A DNA stretch of 18,111 nucleotides, taken from assembly GCA_945870925.1 (NCBI GenBank), contig CAMBTZ010000013.1, positions 1 through 18,111 on the forward strand, given 5' to 3'. Within the stretch, counting starts at the first letter, position 1, and every line of letters begins with the position of its first letter. The DNA comes from Chlamydia trachomatis. GTDB lineage: Bacteria > Chlamydiota > Chlamydiia > Chlamydiales > 2-12-FULL-49-11. Position numbers and translations under genes: made by a program. Positions 7,474 through 14,490 of this stretch are shown here, one piece after another. The notes under the pieces are model-generated. The model made no database searches. It saw nothing but the letters and a program-made list of their open reading frames with translations, and was not told the DNA's origin.

Positions 7474-7593
7474 AATGGTGCACAAACGGTGCACGAGCTT
7501 TCCTATTCAACCCAATTTAACCAGTAAAATCCAATTGCACCATTTACATAAATCCTTTAATATTATGCCGAATAAGATTGGATAGTGTTGGAT
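7474..7593. repeat. Repeat-rich stretch left of the tRNA fragment (candidate integrase arm sites)
   Basis: GGTGCAC occurs twice (7477-7483, 7488-7494) and forms a GTGCAC-N5-GTGCAC hairpin just after the AlbA_2 stop. AATGGTGCA (7474-7482) is perfectly inverted as TGCACCATT (7536-7544). TTGGAT occurs twice, 10 bp apart (7578-7583, 7588-7593), and inverted as ATCCAA at 7529-7534. Short direct and inverted repeats beside an attachment core are what integrase arm-type sites look like, but a weak terminator for the upstream gene is also possible. The rest of the gap from 7469 to 7738 holds the tRNA fragment and no gene. Confidence 0.35.
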
Positions 7594-7607
7594 GGAGTGG
7601 AGTTCCG

Positions 7608-7654
7608 GCTCCCTTTTAAGGAGGGTGTCGATGGTTCGACCCCATCAAGCCTCA
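7608..7654 (+). other. 3' fragment of tRNA-Lys(UUU), putative attR of the island
   Basis: The segment folds as the 3' part of a tRNA. It has an anticodon arm with loop CTTTTAA (7613-7619, anticodon TTT at 7615-7617) and four paired bases each side (7609-7612 with 7620-7623), a 5-base variable region (7625-7629), a perfect T stem GATGG/CCATC around the loop TTCGACC (7635-7641), a 7-base acceptor strand AAGCCTC (7647-7653) and discriminator A (7654), as expected for Lys. No GAGGCTT 5' acceptor strand or D arm is present where a complete tRNA would need them (about 7582-7607), and the outermost anticodon-stem pair is G-G. The identity therefore starts at about 7609. This is the usual result of integrase-mediated insertion into the anticodon region, with the intact gene at the other end of the element. 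Confidence 0.7.
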
Positions 7655-7738
7655 TTTTCTTTACTTTCTCATTGACAGTAAGCCTAATAATTTTTATTTC
7701 ATCAATATGTAAAACATTTAATCAATAGGAAGAAAACT

Positions 7739-8731
7739 ATGATGAAAGCTATGGTAATTCGTTCATTTGGATCGTCTGATCTTTTTGAAGAAATTGCTCT
7801 TCCAATACCAAGTCTGGAGAAGGGTCAGGTTTTAGTAAAGATTTCAGCTACCAGTATCAATCCGGTAGATATAAAAATACGTTCTGGAATTTATGGTGCG
7901 CTCGCTCCGGGTTTCCCTGCAATTCTTCAAGGCGATTTTTCTGGAATTATAGAGAGTGTGGCAGAAGGGGTTTTTGAATTTAAGCAAGGCGATGCTGTTT
8001 ATGGATGTGCTGGTGGAATTATTGGAAACAATGGAGCTCTTGCGGAGTATGTTGCGATCGATTTTCGATTTATTGCAAGAGTTCCTTCTTTACTTAGTAT
8101 GAGGCAAGCTGCTGCGCTTCCTTTAGTCTCAATTACTGCTTTTAGCGCTTTAATTGATGGATTAAATTTAAAAAGTAGTGATAAGGTGCTTATTCATGCA
8201 GGAGCAGGTGGCGTTGGGCATATAGCTATCCAAATTGCAAAACATTTAGGAGCAAAGGTGTATTCCACAGTCTCTTGTCTTGAGAAGTCAGAAGTTATAA
8301 CTCGGTTGGGTGCAGATCCTATTTTCTATAAAACGGAAACTGTCAAAGATTATGTTGACCGATGCACTCAAGGCAAAGGATTTGATGTTGTTTTTGACAC
8401 AGTCGGGGGACAGGCTCTTGATGATTCCTTGTCAGCTGCTGCTTATCAAGGGAGAGTGGCAACGATTCAGGGGGCTTCTAAGCACGATCTTGCACCTTTA
8501 TTCAAGAAGGAATTACTACTAAAGGGAGTTTTTATGCTGGGGCCAATTTTAAATGGTCAAAATAGGGAGCGTCATGGGCAAATATTGAATCAGATTGCTG
8601 TCTGGGTATCTCAAAATAAATTATTACCGATAGTAGATGAGCATTTCTTTACACTTACAGATATTTCGGAGGCACATCGATATTTTGAAACAGGGAAGCA
8701 TATTGGAAAGGTAGTTATTGAAATTAAGTAA
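7739..8731 (+). CDS. Zinc-free MDR-family NADPH:quinone oxidoreductase-like enzyme
   Basis: A 330-residue medium-chain dehydrogenase/reductase. It opens with the usual MKAMVIRSFG strand and SINPVDIKIRSG segment, has a GroES-like N-terminal domain with QGDFSGII (64-71) and FKQGDAVYG (81-89), and then a Rossmann domain with the dinucleotide-binding HAGAGGVG (153-160). There is a GFDVVFDTVGG segment after the binding fold and a VDEHFFTLTDISEAHRYFETGKHIGKVVI ending typical of the quinone-oxidoreductase/zeta-crystallin branch. The structural and catalytic zinc cysteines of alcohol dehydrogenases are missing, so it should reduce quinones or enones with NAD(P)H; the substrate is unknown. The start is the first of two adjacent ATGs, with AGGAAG six bases before it. 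It lies just outside the tRNA-bounded island and may be ordinary chromosome. Confidence 0.85.
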   Translation: MMKAMVIRSFGSSDLFEEIALPIPSLEKGQVLVKISATSINPVDIKIRSGIYGALAPGFPAILQGDFSGIIESVAEGVFEFKQGDAVYGCAGGIIGNNGALAEYVAIDFRFIARVPSLLSMRQAAALPLVSITAFSALIDGLNLKSSDKVLIHAGAGGVGHIAIQIAKHLGAKVYSTVSCLEKSEVITRLGADPIFYKTETVKDYVDRCTQGKGFDVVFDTVGGQALDDSLSAAAYQGRVATIQGASKHDLAPLFKKELLLKGVFMLGPILNGQNRERHGQILNQIAVWVSQNKLLPIVDEHFFTLTDISEAHRYFETGKHIGKVVIEIK

Positions 8732-8804
8732 TAATTGACTTGTTTATGTAAAAGCAGATAGAATTTGCCGCTCATAATACTTAAAACTCAATTTAGGAGA
8801 TTAA

Positions 8805-9566
8805 ATGGCAATTGCTTTTACATTAAGGACGTCAATGAGGCGTGGATTATTGGAAAATTCGCAAATATTTTTTAAGGACACTTCTGTAAGGAATTTATGT
8901 GAGTACGTTTCTAAAAAAACATCAAGAATCAGTCATGAATCATTTAAAAAGCTTGCTTTATACAGTGAAGGATACTTAAAAAAAAATATAGATAAGATTG
9001 CTTGTCAAGAGAATGAATCTGGATTTTTACGAATAGGAATTCCTTTAAATGAAGAAAAAAAAAATGAGTATCCAGGGCTTGAAAAATTAAGAGTTAATTA
9101 TTGGTCGCAATTAGTAAAGATAGAAATAGTTCCTGAAAGCATTCATACCCATCCAGGTTATTTTGAAAGTTTTATTATTACAGGGGGATATCAACATGCA
9201 CTTTATAATATCGGTAGCAATAAAGATGAGCTACATGATTGTTATAGAATTTTAAAGCAAGGAGCTCGAAGAACAATGGCATTTATGGGAAAGGTTCCTA
9301 TTGTTTTTTCCAAAATGGAAGTAGTTCGTGCAGGTGAAATAAAAGCGATTCATTTAGATTTAATTCATAGAGTAGTTGAAACAATGCCGAATACTTTATC
9401 TTTAAATGCAGTTTGGAGAGAGGAAAGTCGTGATTACTATGATCTATTTTTAACAGAAAGTGCAAGTCCAGAGGATGATGTAAGAACAGAAAGAGCTTTG
9501 CTTTCTAATCAAGATTCAAGAATTATTATTAAAAACATTATAAACTCTCTTACTACTATAAATTAA
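8805..9566 (+). CDS. Cupin-fold protein, first gene of a three-gene operon
   Basis: A 253-residue protein of unknown function. Residues 112-127 carry a cupin motif 1: H114-T-H116 followed by PGYF and E121, then TGG, matching the HxH...E...G metal-binding pattern, with a further His at 131. A second cupin-like segment appears at 176-188 (AGEIKAIHLDLIH), where H188 is a candidate fourth ligand. The first 75 residues are helical and basic and have no signal peptide. The fold suggests a metal-dependent dioxygenase, isomerase or binding protein, but nothing points to a substrate. TAGGAG is well placed before the ATG. The NUDIX gene follows after 10 bases, and the methyltransferase-ankyrin gene overlaps that one, so the three are very likely one transcript. 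Confidence 0.7.
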   Translation: MAIAFTLRTSMRRGLLENSQIFFKDTSVRNLCEYVSKKTSRISHESFKKLALYSEGYLKKNIDKIACQENESGFLRIGIPLNEEKKNEYPGLEKLRVNYWSQLVKIEIVPESIHTHPGYFESFIITGGYQHALYNIGSNKDELHDCYRILKQGARRTMAFMGKVPIVFSKMEVVRAGEIKAIHLDLIHRVVETMPNTLSLNAVWREESRDYYDLFLTESASPEDDVRTERALLSNQDSRIIIKNIINSLTTIN

Positions 9567-9576
9567 TGGTAATCAT

Positions 9577-10128
9577 ATGCATAGAGAAAAATTTTTGCAA
9601 TTATTAAATGAGTATCAGCCGACAAATAGAAAGGAAATTTCATTTAAGCAAGAAATGCTTGAATTTGTAGAACAGCATGAAAATTGTTTTGAAAGATCTC
9701 TGTCTAAAGGGCATATTACTGCATCGGCTTGGTTGTTAAATCAAAGTGGAACGCATGCGCTACTTTTGCATCATGCAAAATTGGACAGATGGTTTCAATT
9801 AGGTGGGCATTGCGATGGTGATCCGGATCCACTGAATGTAGCAATTAAAGAGGCTAAAGAAGAATCAGGTTTACAAGACATTCAGCCGATTTCTAAAGCT
9901 ATCTTTGACATTGATATTCATTTGATTCCTGAAAATCCTAAAGAGGGAGCGCATTTTCATTATGATGTACGCTTTTTATTACAATCATTTAACAGTGATC
10001 AAATTATCCCAAATCGAGAATCGAAATCATTGCTTTGGGTAGATAAAAATTTAGAAAATTTACCAACTAATAATCCGTCTGTTGTTCGCATGTTTCAAAA
10101 ATGGATAAATTTGATGAGTTATGAGTAG
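9577..10128 (+). CDS. NUDIX hydrolase
   Basis: A 183-residue protein with a NUDIX box at residues 76-99: GGHCDGDPDP, then a helix ending KEAKEESGL that fits the REUXEEXGU part, with lysine for arginine. The glutamate usually found five residues after the first glycine is replaced (D/P region), as in the GGHxDGDxD subgroup of NUDIX enzymes; the metal-binding EE pair is present. It should hydrolyse a nucleoside-diphosphate-linked compound, substrate not deducible. A helical N-terminal extension of about 45 residues precedes the fold. No strong Shine-Dalgarno is seen, which together with the 10-bp gap from the cupin gene suggests translational coupling. Its last 8 bases overlap the start of the methyltransferase gene. 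Confidence 0.85.
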   Translation: MHREKFLQLLNEYQPTNRKEISFKQEMLEFVEQHENCFERSLSKGHITASAWLLNQSGTHALLLHHAKLDRWFQLGGHCDGDPDPLNVAIKEAKEESGLQDIQPISKAIFDIDIHLIPENPKEGAHFHYDVRFLLQSFNSDQIIPNRESKSLLWVDKNLENLPTNNPSVVRMFQKWINLMSYE

Positions 10129-11494
10129 TATTTCTTATCCAATATTAGATTGGACAAAAAGACCTGTGGAGGTTATTGATCGAATTGAAAAAATACATCG
10201 CAAAATACGAATGCAAGGAGAGGGTAGTCATTGGGGTCTTTTTAATGGAGATACAAAATATGATTTGGGTGGAATTGATGAACATGGTCTGATCAAGCAA
10301 ATTGTATTGGCAGCTCCGACGCATCGTAAAGATTTTTATGTCATGGATATAGGGGCAGCAGAATTTCAATGGGCAAATAATCTTGCAGATTATTTGGATG
10401 AGGAGTCCTGTTTTCCAAAAGGAGTTAAAATTCATATTATTAGTGTTAGGGGCGAGCGTTATTCAGGAATTTCTGTAGAAAGAACAAAACGGTGTATATT
10501 ATCATATTTAGGAAAAGTTAAAGTAGAAGAGATTTTTCACCGATTTAGAGATTTAAAATTTGACTTGGTAGTATCCAGGTGGTGTTTTAGACATTTAGTA
10601 GATCCTTTAGGTACAGTTTTACAAGTGTATAATTTGCTTTTCCCGGGTAGTGGAATTTTTTTATTGGATGGATTTTATTTTTTAGTTGAGGGAGAGGAAC
10701 TTGATAGAATTGGAGATTCGGATAGATTGGCAACTCTGCTGACAGATTCAAAACTTTCATTTTTACGAAGAACTTATAAGGAAAAGGGATGTCTAGATCA
10801 ATTTCTCTTAAAAAAGGCAACGGATTTACCCTTTGTCTTACCTGTGGACTATGTGGGTACAAAAAAAATTGAAAAGGTAGCTTATGATTGTTTTTCGGGT
10901 AGTGTAACGGTATTCAAAAAAAAATCTGACATTATTGAGACAGCTAAGGTTGATTTTATTGTGTCAGGAATTTTGCAGGGAGATTTTGCGATTTATGATT
11001 GGCTTTTGCAATCTAATTTGATTCAATCAAATGTGGTGTGGGCGCCCATTTCAAGTGAAAAAAAGCTACTCCCTTTATTGCCACTTCATCAAGCAATTAA
11101 GGAGAAGAGATTAGAGCTATTTAAAGAATATCTATATTCAGGAGTAAATATAGATTTGGTAGATAAGGAAGAAAATACGGCGCTGCATATCGCAATTATT
11201 GAACAGGCTCATGATTTTTTTGTGATTCTTTTAAAAAGAAATCCATCTTGGCAACTTATCAATAAAAATAAAATATCATATTTAGAGATGGCAGCAATGA
11301 TTGATCGAGAAGGATTCTTTCTTGAAACATTACTTTTGCATATTTCTAATTCTAATGATATTTCAAGATATGTAGAAAGGCTTTTTGAAGTTGCATGCTC
11401 TGTAGGTAATGATAGGGCTATTCAAATTATTATGGAAATTGGGGCTGATAGTTCTTCGCTTTCTTGTTCTTATAAAAAATCTAGAAAGTGTTGA
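10121..11494 (+). CDS. SAM-dependent methyltransferase fused to ankyrin repeats
   Basis: A 457-residue two-part protein. The N-terminal half looks like a class I SAM methyltransferase: VMDIGAAEF (74-82) is motif I with the SAM-binding glycine loop, FDLVVSRWCFRHLVDP (147-162) is the motif IV and post region, and GSGIFLLDGF (176-185) follows. The C-terminal part from about 317 carries ankyrin-type repeats: PLHQAIKEKRLELFKEYL then the canonical NTALHIAII unit, then two more degenerate units (SYLEMAAMID and RLFEVACSVGN...IIMEIGAD). It stops shortly after the fourth unit with a basic SYKKSRKC tail, so the ankyrin array may be cut short. Ankyrin fusions are common in host-directed proteins of amoeba symbionts, but no secretion signal is visible. 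The ATG overlaps the NUDIX stop by 8 bases. The operon context suggests it modifies the same small molecule as the cupin and NUDIX proteins. Confidence 0.75.
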   Translation: MSSISYPILDWTKRPVEVIDRIEKIHRKIRMQGEGSHWGLFNGDTKYDLGGIDEHGLIKQIVLAAPTHRKDFYVMDIGAAEFQWANNLADYLDEESCFPKGVKIHIISVRGERYSGISVERTKRCILSYLGKVKVEEIFHRFRDLKFDLVVSRWCFRHLVDPLGTVLQVYNLLFPGSGIFLLDGFYFLVEGEELDRIGDSDRLATLLTDSKLSFLRRTYKEKGCLDQFLLKKATDLPFVLPVDYVGTKKIEKVAYDCFSGSVTVFKKKSDIIETAKVDFIVSGILQGDFAIYDWLLQSNLIQSNVVWAPISSEKKLLPLLPLHQAIKEKRLELFKEYLYSGVNIDLVDKEENTALHIAIIEQAHDFFVILLKRNPSWQLINKNKISYLEMAAMIDREGFFLETLLLHISNSNDISRYVERLFEVACSVGNDRAIQIIMEIGADSSSLSCSYKKSRKC

Positions 11495-11528
11495 CAATTA
11501 CTCAAAACTGAAATTTTACTTGTAAATC

Positions 11529-11706
11529 ACTATATAGTCATTTGACTTTGAATTAAGACCATGGCTTTAAGAGCATCTTGATCTTATTACATGCCTGCAT
11601 CGGATCTGTAATAACAGAGTCCAGCTTCGGCACCACTTTGGTTTGTAATAATCTAAAGCGCTCTTTTTGCCACCAGTCTTAATTGAAAATCAAATAAACT
11701 ATATAA
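11529..11706. repeat. 178-bp imperfect inverted-repeat (hairpin/MITE-like) element
   Basis: Left arm (11529-11591) and the reverse complement of the right arm (about 11643-11706) align over about 63 bases with one gap. They share TATATAG, ATTTGA, AATTAAGAC, AAGAGC and ATTACA blocks, enclosing a loop of about 50 bases with its own small CTGT-AATA-ACAG stem. It starts 35 bases after the methyltransferase-ankyrin stop. A 22-base core of the right arm recurs exactly at 12470-12491. It could be a MITE, a REP-like unit or a structured RNA. No ORF lies inside. Confidence 0.6.
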
Positions 11707-11724
11707 TCTAAAAAATTCATTACT

Positions 11725-12387
11725 CTAGCGGTGGGCTCTATCGAGGAGGACCGCGCAGGCTTGAGCGACGTTGAGGGAGGCGATTTTACCGTACATGGGG
11801 ATTCGAACGATGAGGTCGGCTCGTTTTTTAAGGAGGGGCTGAACGCCAGTCCCTTCTGAGCCCATCACGAGGAGGAGTTTATCAGGCCAGGTGACGTTCT
11901 CTTCGCCATCCATGTCAGCGACGACCATGGTAAAGCCTTCGTCTTGAAGACGTCTAGCTGAGTCGGCAAGATTTGAAACTTCGACGTGGGGGACAAATGC
12001 AGATGCTCCGGCACTTGCTTTGCTTACAGTTGGAGTCATAGGGCAGCCGCGGTTCTTTGATGTGATGATTGCATCTGCTCCAAAACATTCAGCAGCACGT
12101 AAAATTGCGCCGACATTTTGTGGATCGAAGATCGAATCCAGCATTACAATGATTTTGGCGTCAAAGATGTCTTCGAGAAAAAGGGTGTCTGGATCGGCAA
12201 CTTTAAGTGCAATTCCTTGATGAGACGTGCTGTGAGTTAAAATATCGAGCTCGTCTTTAGTTAAATGTTTTATTGGACATGGGGCTTTTTCAACAGGGAA
12301 AGTGCAATAGAGCTGTATCGCCCTTTCAGGAGCTCTATCTAAAACTTCCTGAACGGCTCTCTTACCAATAACTATTTGAGTTTTCAT
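11725..12387 (-). CDS. rlmB: TrmH/SpoU-family 23S rRNA ribose 2'-O-methyltransferase (RlmB type)
   Basis: A 220-residue SPOUT methyltransferase. It has the short N-terminal substrate-binding domain (IGKRAVQEVL; HQGIALKV at about 57-64), then the SpoU motifs: DPQNVGAILRAAECFGAD (88-105, motif 1 with catalytic arginine), LVMGSEGTGV (173-182, motif 2) and IPMYGKIASLNVAQA (196-210, motif 3), the parts of the SAM-binding knot. The family methylates a ribose in rRNA; RlmB modifies G2251 of 23S rRNA. It is about 20 residues shorter than the E. coli enzyme, mostly at the N-terminus. Assignment to RlmB rather than another TrmH paralogue is likely but not certain. The coding region is visibly more GC-rich than the operon to its left. 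It has no close co-directional neighbour, and both flanks carry the hairpin repeat. Confidence 0.85.
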   Translation of the reverse strand: MKTQIVIGKRAVQEVLDRAPERAIQLYCTFPVEKAPCPIKHLTKDELDILTHSTSHQGIALKVADPDTLFLEDIFDAKIIVMLDSIFDPQNVGAILRAAECFGADAIITSKNRGCPMTPTVSKASAGASAFVPHVEVSNLADSARRLQDEGFTMVVADMDGEENVTWPDKLLLVMGSEGTGVQPLLKKRADLIVRIPMYGKIASLNVAQACAVLLDRAHR

Positions 12388-12456
12388 GCCAGACAGTATA
12401 CTTTGACTCAGAAAATTAAGCTAGAACTCTCTTTTTTCGTGAAATCGTAAATTAAA

Positions 12457-12548
12457 TTATTTATAGTTGTTTGATTTTCAATTAAGACTGGAGTCAAAAA
12501 GTGCGATCAGAAGGTGATAACTTTCTTAACTATTTGAGTTCGATATAG
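12457..12548. repeat. Second, decayed copy of the hairpin repeat
   Basis: A 22-base core (12470-12491) is identical to the reverse complement of 11673-11694, with further similarity on both sides (TATAGTT before, CAAAAAG and GATAAC after). A weaker inverted partner may lie at 12513-12548 (CTTAACTATTTGA...ATATAG). It sits in the 199-bp gap 12388-12586 between the start of rlmB and the end of the MFS gene, where no gene is seen. Confidence 0.5.
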
Positions 12549-12586
12549 CTCTAGTGAATGAATCTGCTTTTAATGTCGTTTGGAAG

Positions 12587-13861
12587 TCAGAGAGGTGATG
12601 TAAGCGATTTAGACTCCTTGATGCGATAGGTGGAAAGAAATGAGAGGAAAAAGCCGATTGGAAAAATTGCAAAGGCGACTATAAAGTTTGCGTGTGAATA
12701 GAGAGGGGCGCCGTTCTGCATTGTCCCTTGCCAGCCTAAGTCAAGGAGTAGTCCGGAAATAGGTTGAATTAACATGGGGAGGCCCATGATGATAACGGCT
12801 GCGATTCCCATTGAAGTGCCGGTCAGTTCTTCTGGGCTGTTTTCAGTAATGAGAGGATATCCTAGAACTTGGGAGCTTGAAGCAAGGCCTAGAGAGAAGA
12901 AAAGGGCTGTTAAGAGCATCTCTGAAGGGTGGGGGAGGAACATAATTAATACCATGAAGAAAATTGAGGTAAGGCTTCCAAGTGTCATCCAAGATTTTTT
13001 TGCAGATGTCCTATTTGATAGGTAGCCGTAGAGCGGGGATCCGATAATGGTTCCTACTCCAATCATCCCGGATATAAAGGATGCATTAGCAAGAGGGATT
13101 CCGTGGACTTGTGAGAGGAAAAGGCTGCCCCATACGGCGCTTAGCACCATAAGTGGCATGTTCATAAAGCAGGTATATATGCCACAAAGAATGTTTTGAA
13201 TGTTGAGAATGCTTCTTTTAATTCCCTGCCAAAAAGGGACTGCTTTTTCAGAAGTTGCAGGTTTTGGACCATCGTGTACAAATAGATAGACTAAAGCTAA
13301 AATTCCTATGCCTATTGCTGCATCAGCAACTAAAGCGCTTCTCCAGGAAAACATTTCTGCAATTAAAGATACTGGATATTGAGCAAAAACAGCACCAAGC
13401 ATACCCATCGTAATGACAAGACCAATAATAAAAGCCTGTTTCTCTTTTGGAAACCATCTAGCAACAAGCATCATGCAAGATAAAAAACAGAAAGCATTTC
13501 CAATTCCTGAAAGAAAATGGCAGAGGGCAGCTTCTTTAAATGAGTGGGCAAAGGAGAATCCGAAGGTGCCAATTATGCAAAGAAGGAGGGCTGAAATAAT
13601 TATTTTTCTTGTAGAAAACCTGTCTAAAATAATACCGGCAGGCAGTAAAAAAATAACATCAGCAAGTAGGTAGGTTGCGCAAAGCTGTCCAAATGAAGTT
13701 GCTCCCATTTGGAGATCTTTCATTAAATAGGGGGAGATTGCGTTCATCATATGAAATTGGACAAGTTCGTAAGCAAAAAATAGGGAGGCTGAAAAGCAGA
13801 CTAGATAGGGGAGGAGTTTTTGAATTTTAGATGAGGGTAATGATTTTATCCAAGCAGTCAT
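12587..13861 (-). CDS. MFS transporter
   Basis: A 424-residue inner-membrane transporter with about 12 hydrophobic segments in two halves and a cytoplasmic loop near residues 195-215. The N-half carries an MFS motif A-like loop between helices 2 and 3 (GIILDRFSTRK), and the C-half carries the weaker equivalent (GYLSNRTSAKK). The WFPKEKQAFIIG segment and the FSWRSALVADA segment are typical of MFS anion/organic-acid or metabolite carriers seen in intracellular bacteria. Substrate cannot be read from the sequence. Its ATG overlaps the thymidine kinase stop (ATGA, 13858-13861), so the two are translationally coupled. That raises the possibility of a nucleoside or related substrate. Confidence 0.85.
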   Translation of the reverse strand: MTAWIKSLPSSKIQKLLPYLVCFSASLFFAYELVQFHMMNAISPYLMKDLQMGATSFGQLCATYLLADVIFLLPAGIILDRFSTRKIIISALLLCIIGTFGFSFAHSFKEAALCHFLSGIGNAFCFLSCMMLVARWFPKEKQAFIIGLVITMGMLGAVFAQYPVSLIAEMFSWRSALVADAAIGIGILALVYLFVHDGPKPATSEKAVPFWQGIKRSILNIQNILCGIYTCFMNMPLMVLSAVWGSLFLSQVHGIPLANASFISGMIGVGTIIGSPLYGYLSNRTSAKKSWMTLGSLTSIFFMVLIMFLPHPSEMLLTALFFSLGLASSSQVLGYPLITENSPEELTGTSMGIAAVIIMGLPMLIQPISGLLLDLGWQGTMQNGAPLYSHANFIVAFAIFPIGFFLSFLSTYRIKESKSLTSPL

Positions 13862-14457
13862 ACGGTAATTTCCTCTTTTCTATTTATTTTATTTTTGTAA
13901 CATTTCATGCAGAGAGAGACATAGCTCTCATTGCCACCAATTTGAACTTGAGCGCCTTGTGTTACAGGATTTCCTTCAGAATCAATACGCATATTCATAA
14001 TCCCTTTTCTTCCGCATTGGCAAATTGTCTTAATTTCAGTCAGCTCTTCTGCCCAAGTAAGTAAGTATTTACTTCCTTCAAAAGGCTCGCCAAGAAAATC
14101 GGATCTTAGACCGTAACATAACACAGCAATTCCAAGATCAGTAGCAATATCGGAAAGCTCTTTTACCTGGTTTTTGGTTAAAAAGTGAGCCTCATCAACA
14201 AGTATGCATTTAAGATTTGACATGGTATTTGTCCTCTCTTCTACATATTCAAAAAAATTAAATAGATCATCAAACGGCATAGCCTCTTGCTTTAAGCCTA
14301 TTCTTGAATAAATAATAGTATTACCAAATCGTTGATCGATTTTAGGGGCAAATAAAATTGTTTGCATGCCGCGCTCTTGATAGTTGTAACTAGCCTGCAA
14401 TAGTGTCGTACTCTTGCCCGCATTCATCGCTGAATAATAAAAATAAAGCTTCGCCAT
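13858..14457 (-). CDS. tdk: Thymidine kinase (type II)
   Basis: A 199-residue cytosolic enzyme that phosphorylates thymidine to dTMP in the pyrimidine salvage pathway. It starts MAKLYFYYSAMNAGKST, where SAMNAGKS is the P-loop, followed by an ILVDEAHFL Walker B-like segment and the LCYGLRSDFLGEPFEGS region. It ends in the zinc/lasso part with CQC near residue 143 and CMKC near residue 187, around a GGNESYVSLC strand. Length and motif order match type II thymidine kinases. Chlamydia trachomatis lacks this gene, so its presence favours an environmental relative. It is followed by an overlapping MFS transporter and preceded by ispD with 33 bases between them, all on the minus strand. Confidence 0.92.
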   Translation of the reverse strand: MAKLYFYYSAMNAGKSTTLLQASYNYQERGMQTILFAPKIDQRFGNTIIYSRIGLKQEAMPFDDLFNFFEYVEERTNTMSNLKCILVDEAHFLTKNQVKELSDIATDLGIAVLCYGLRSDFLGEPFEGSKYLLTWAEELTEIKTICQCGRKGIMNMRIDSEGNPVTQGAQVQIGGNESYVSLCMKCYKNKINRKEEITV

Positions 14458-14490
14458 AAAATCCTACCGTTTCTAACAGCATAATACACT

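Noticed and set aside
7582..7654. Complete tRNA gene
   Set aside because: The 3' part folds well, but the bases where the 5' acceptor strand and D arm should be do not pair, so only the part from the anticodon arm onward is tRNA-derived.
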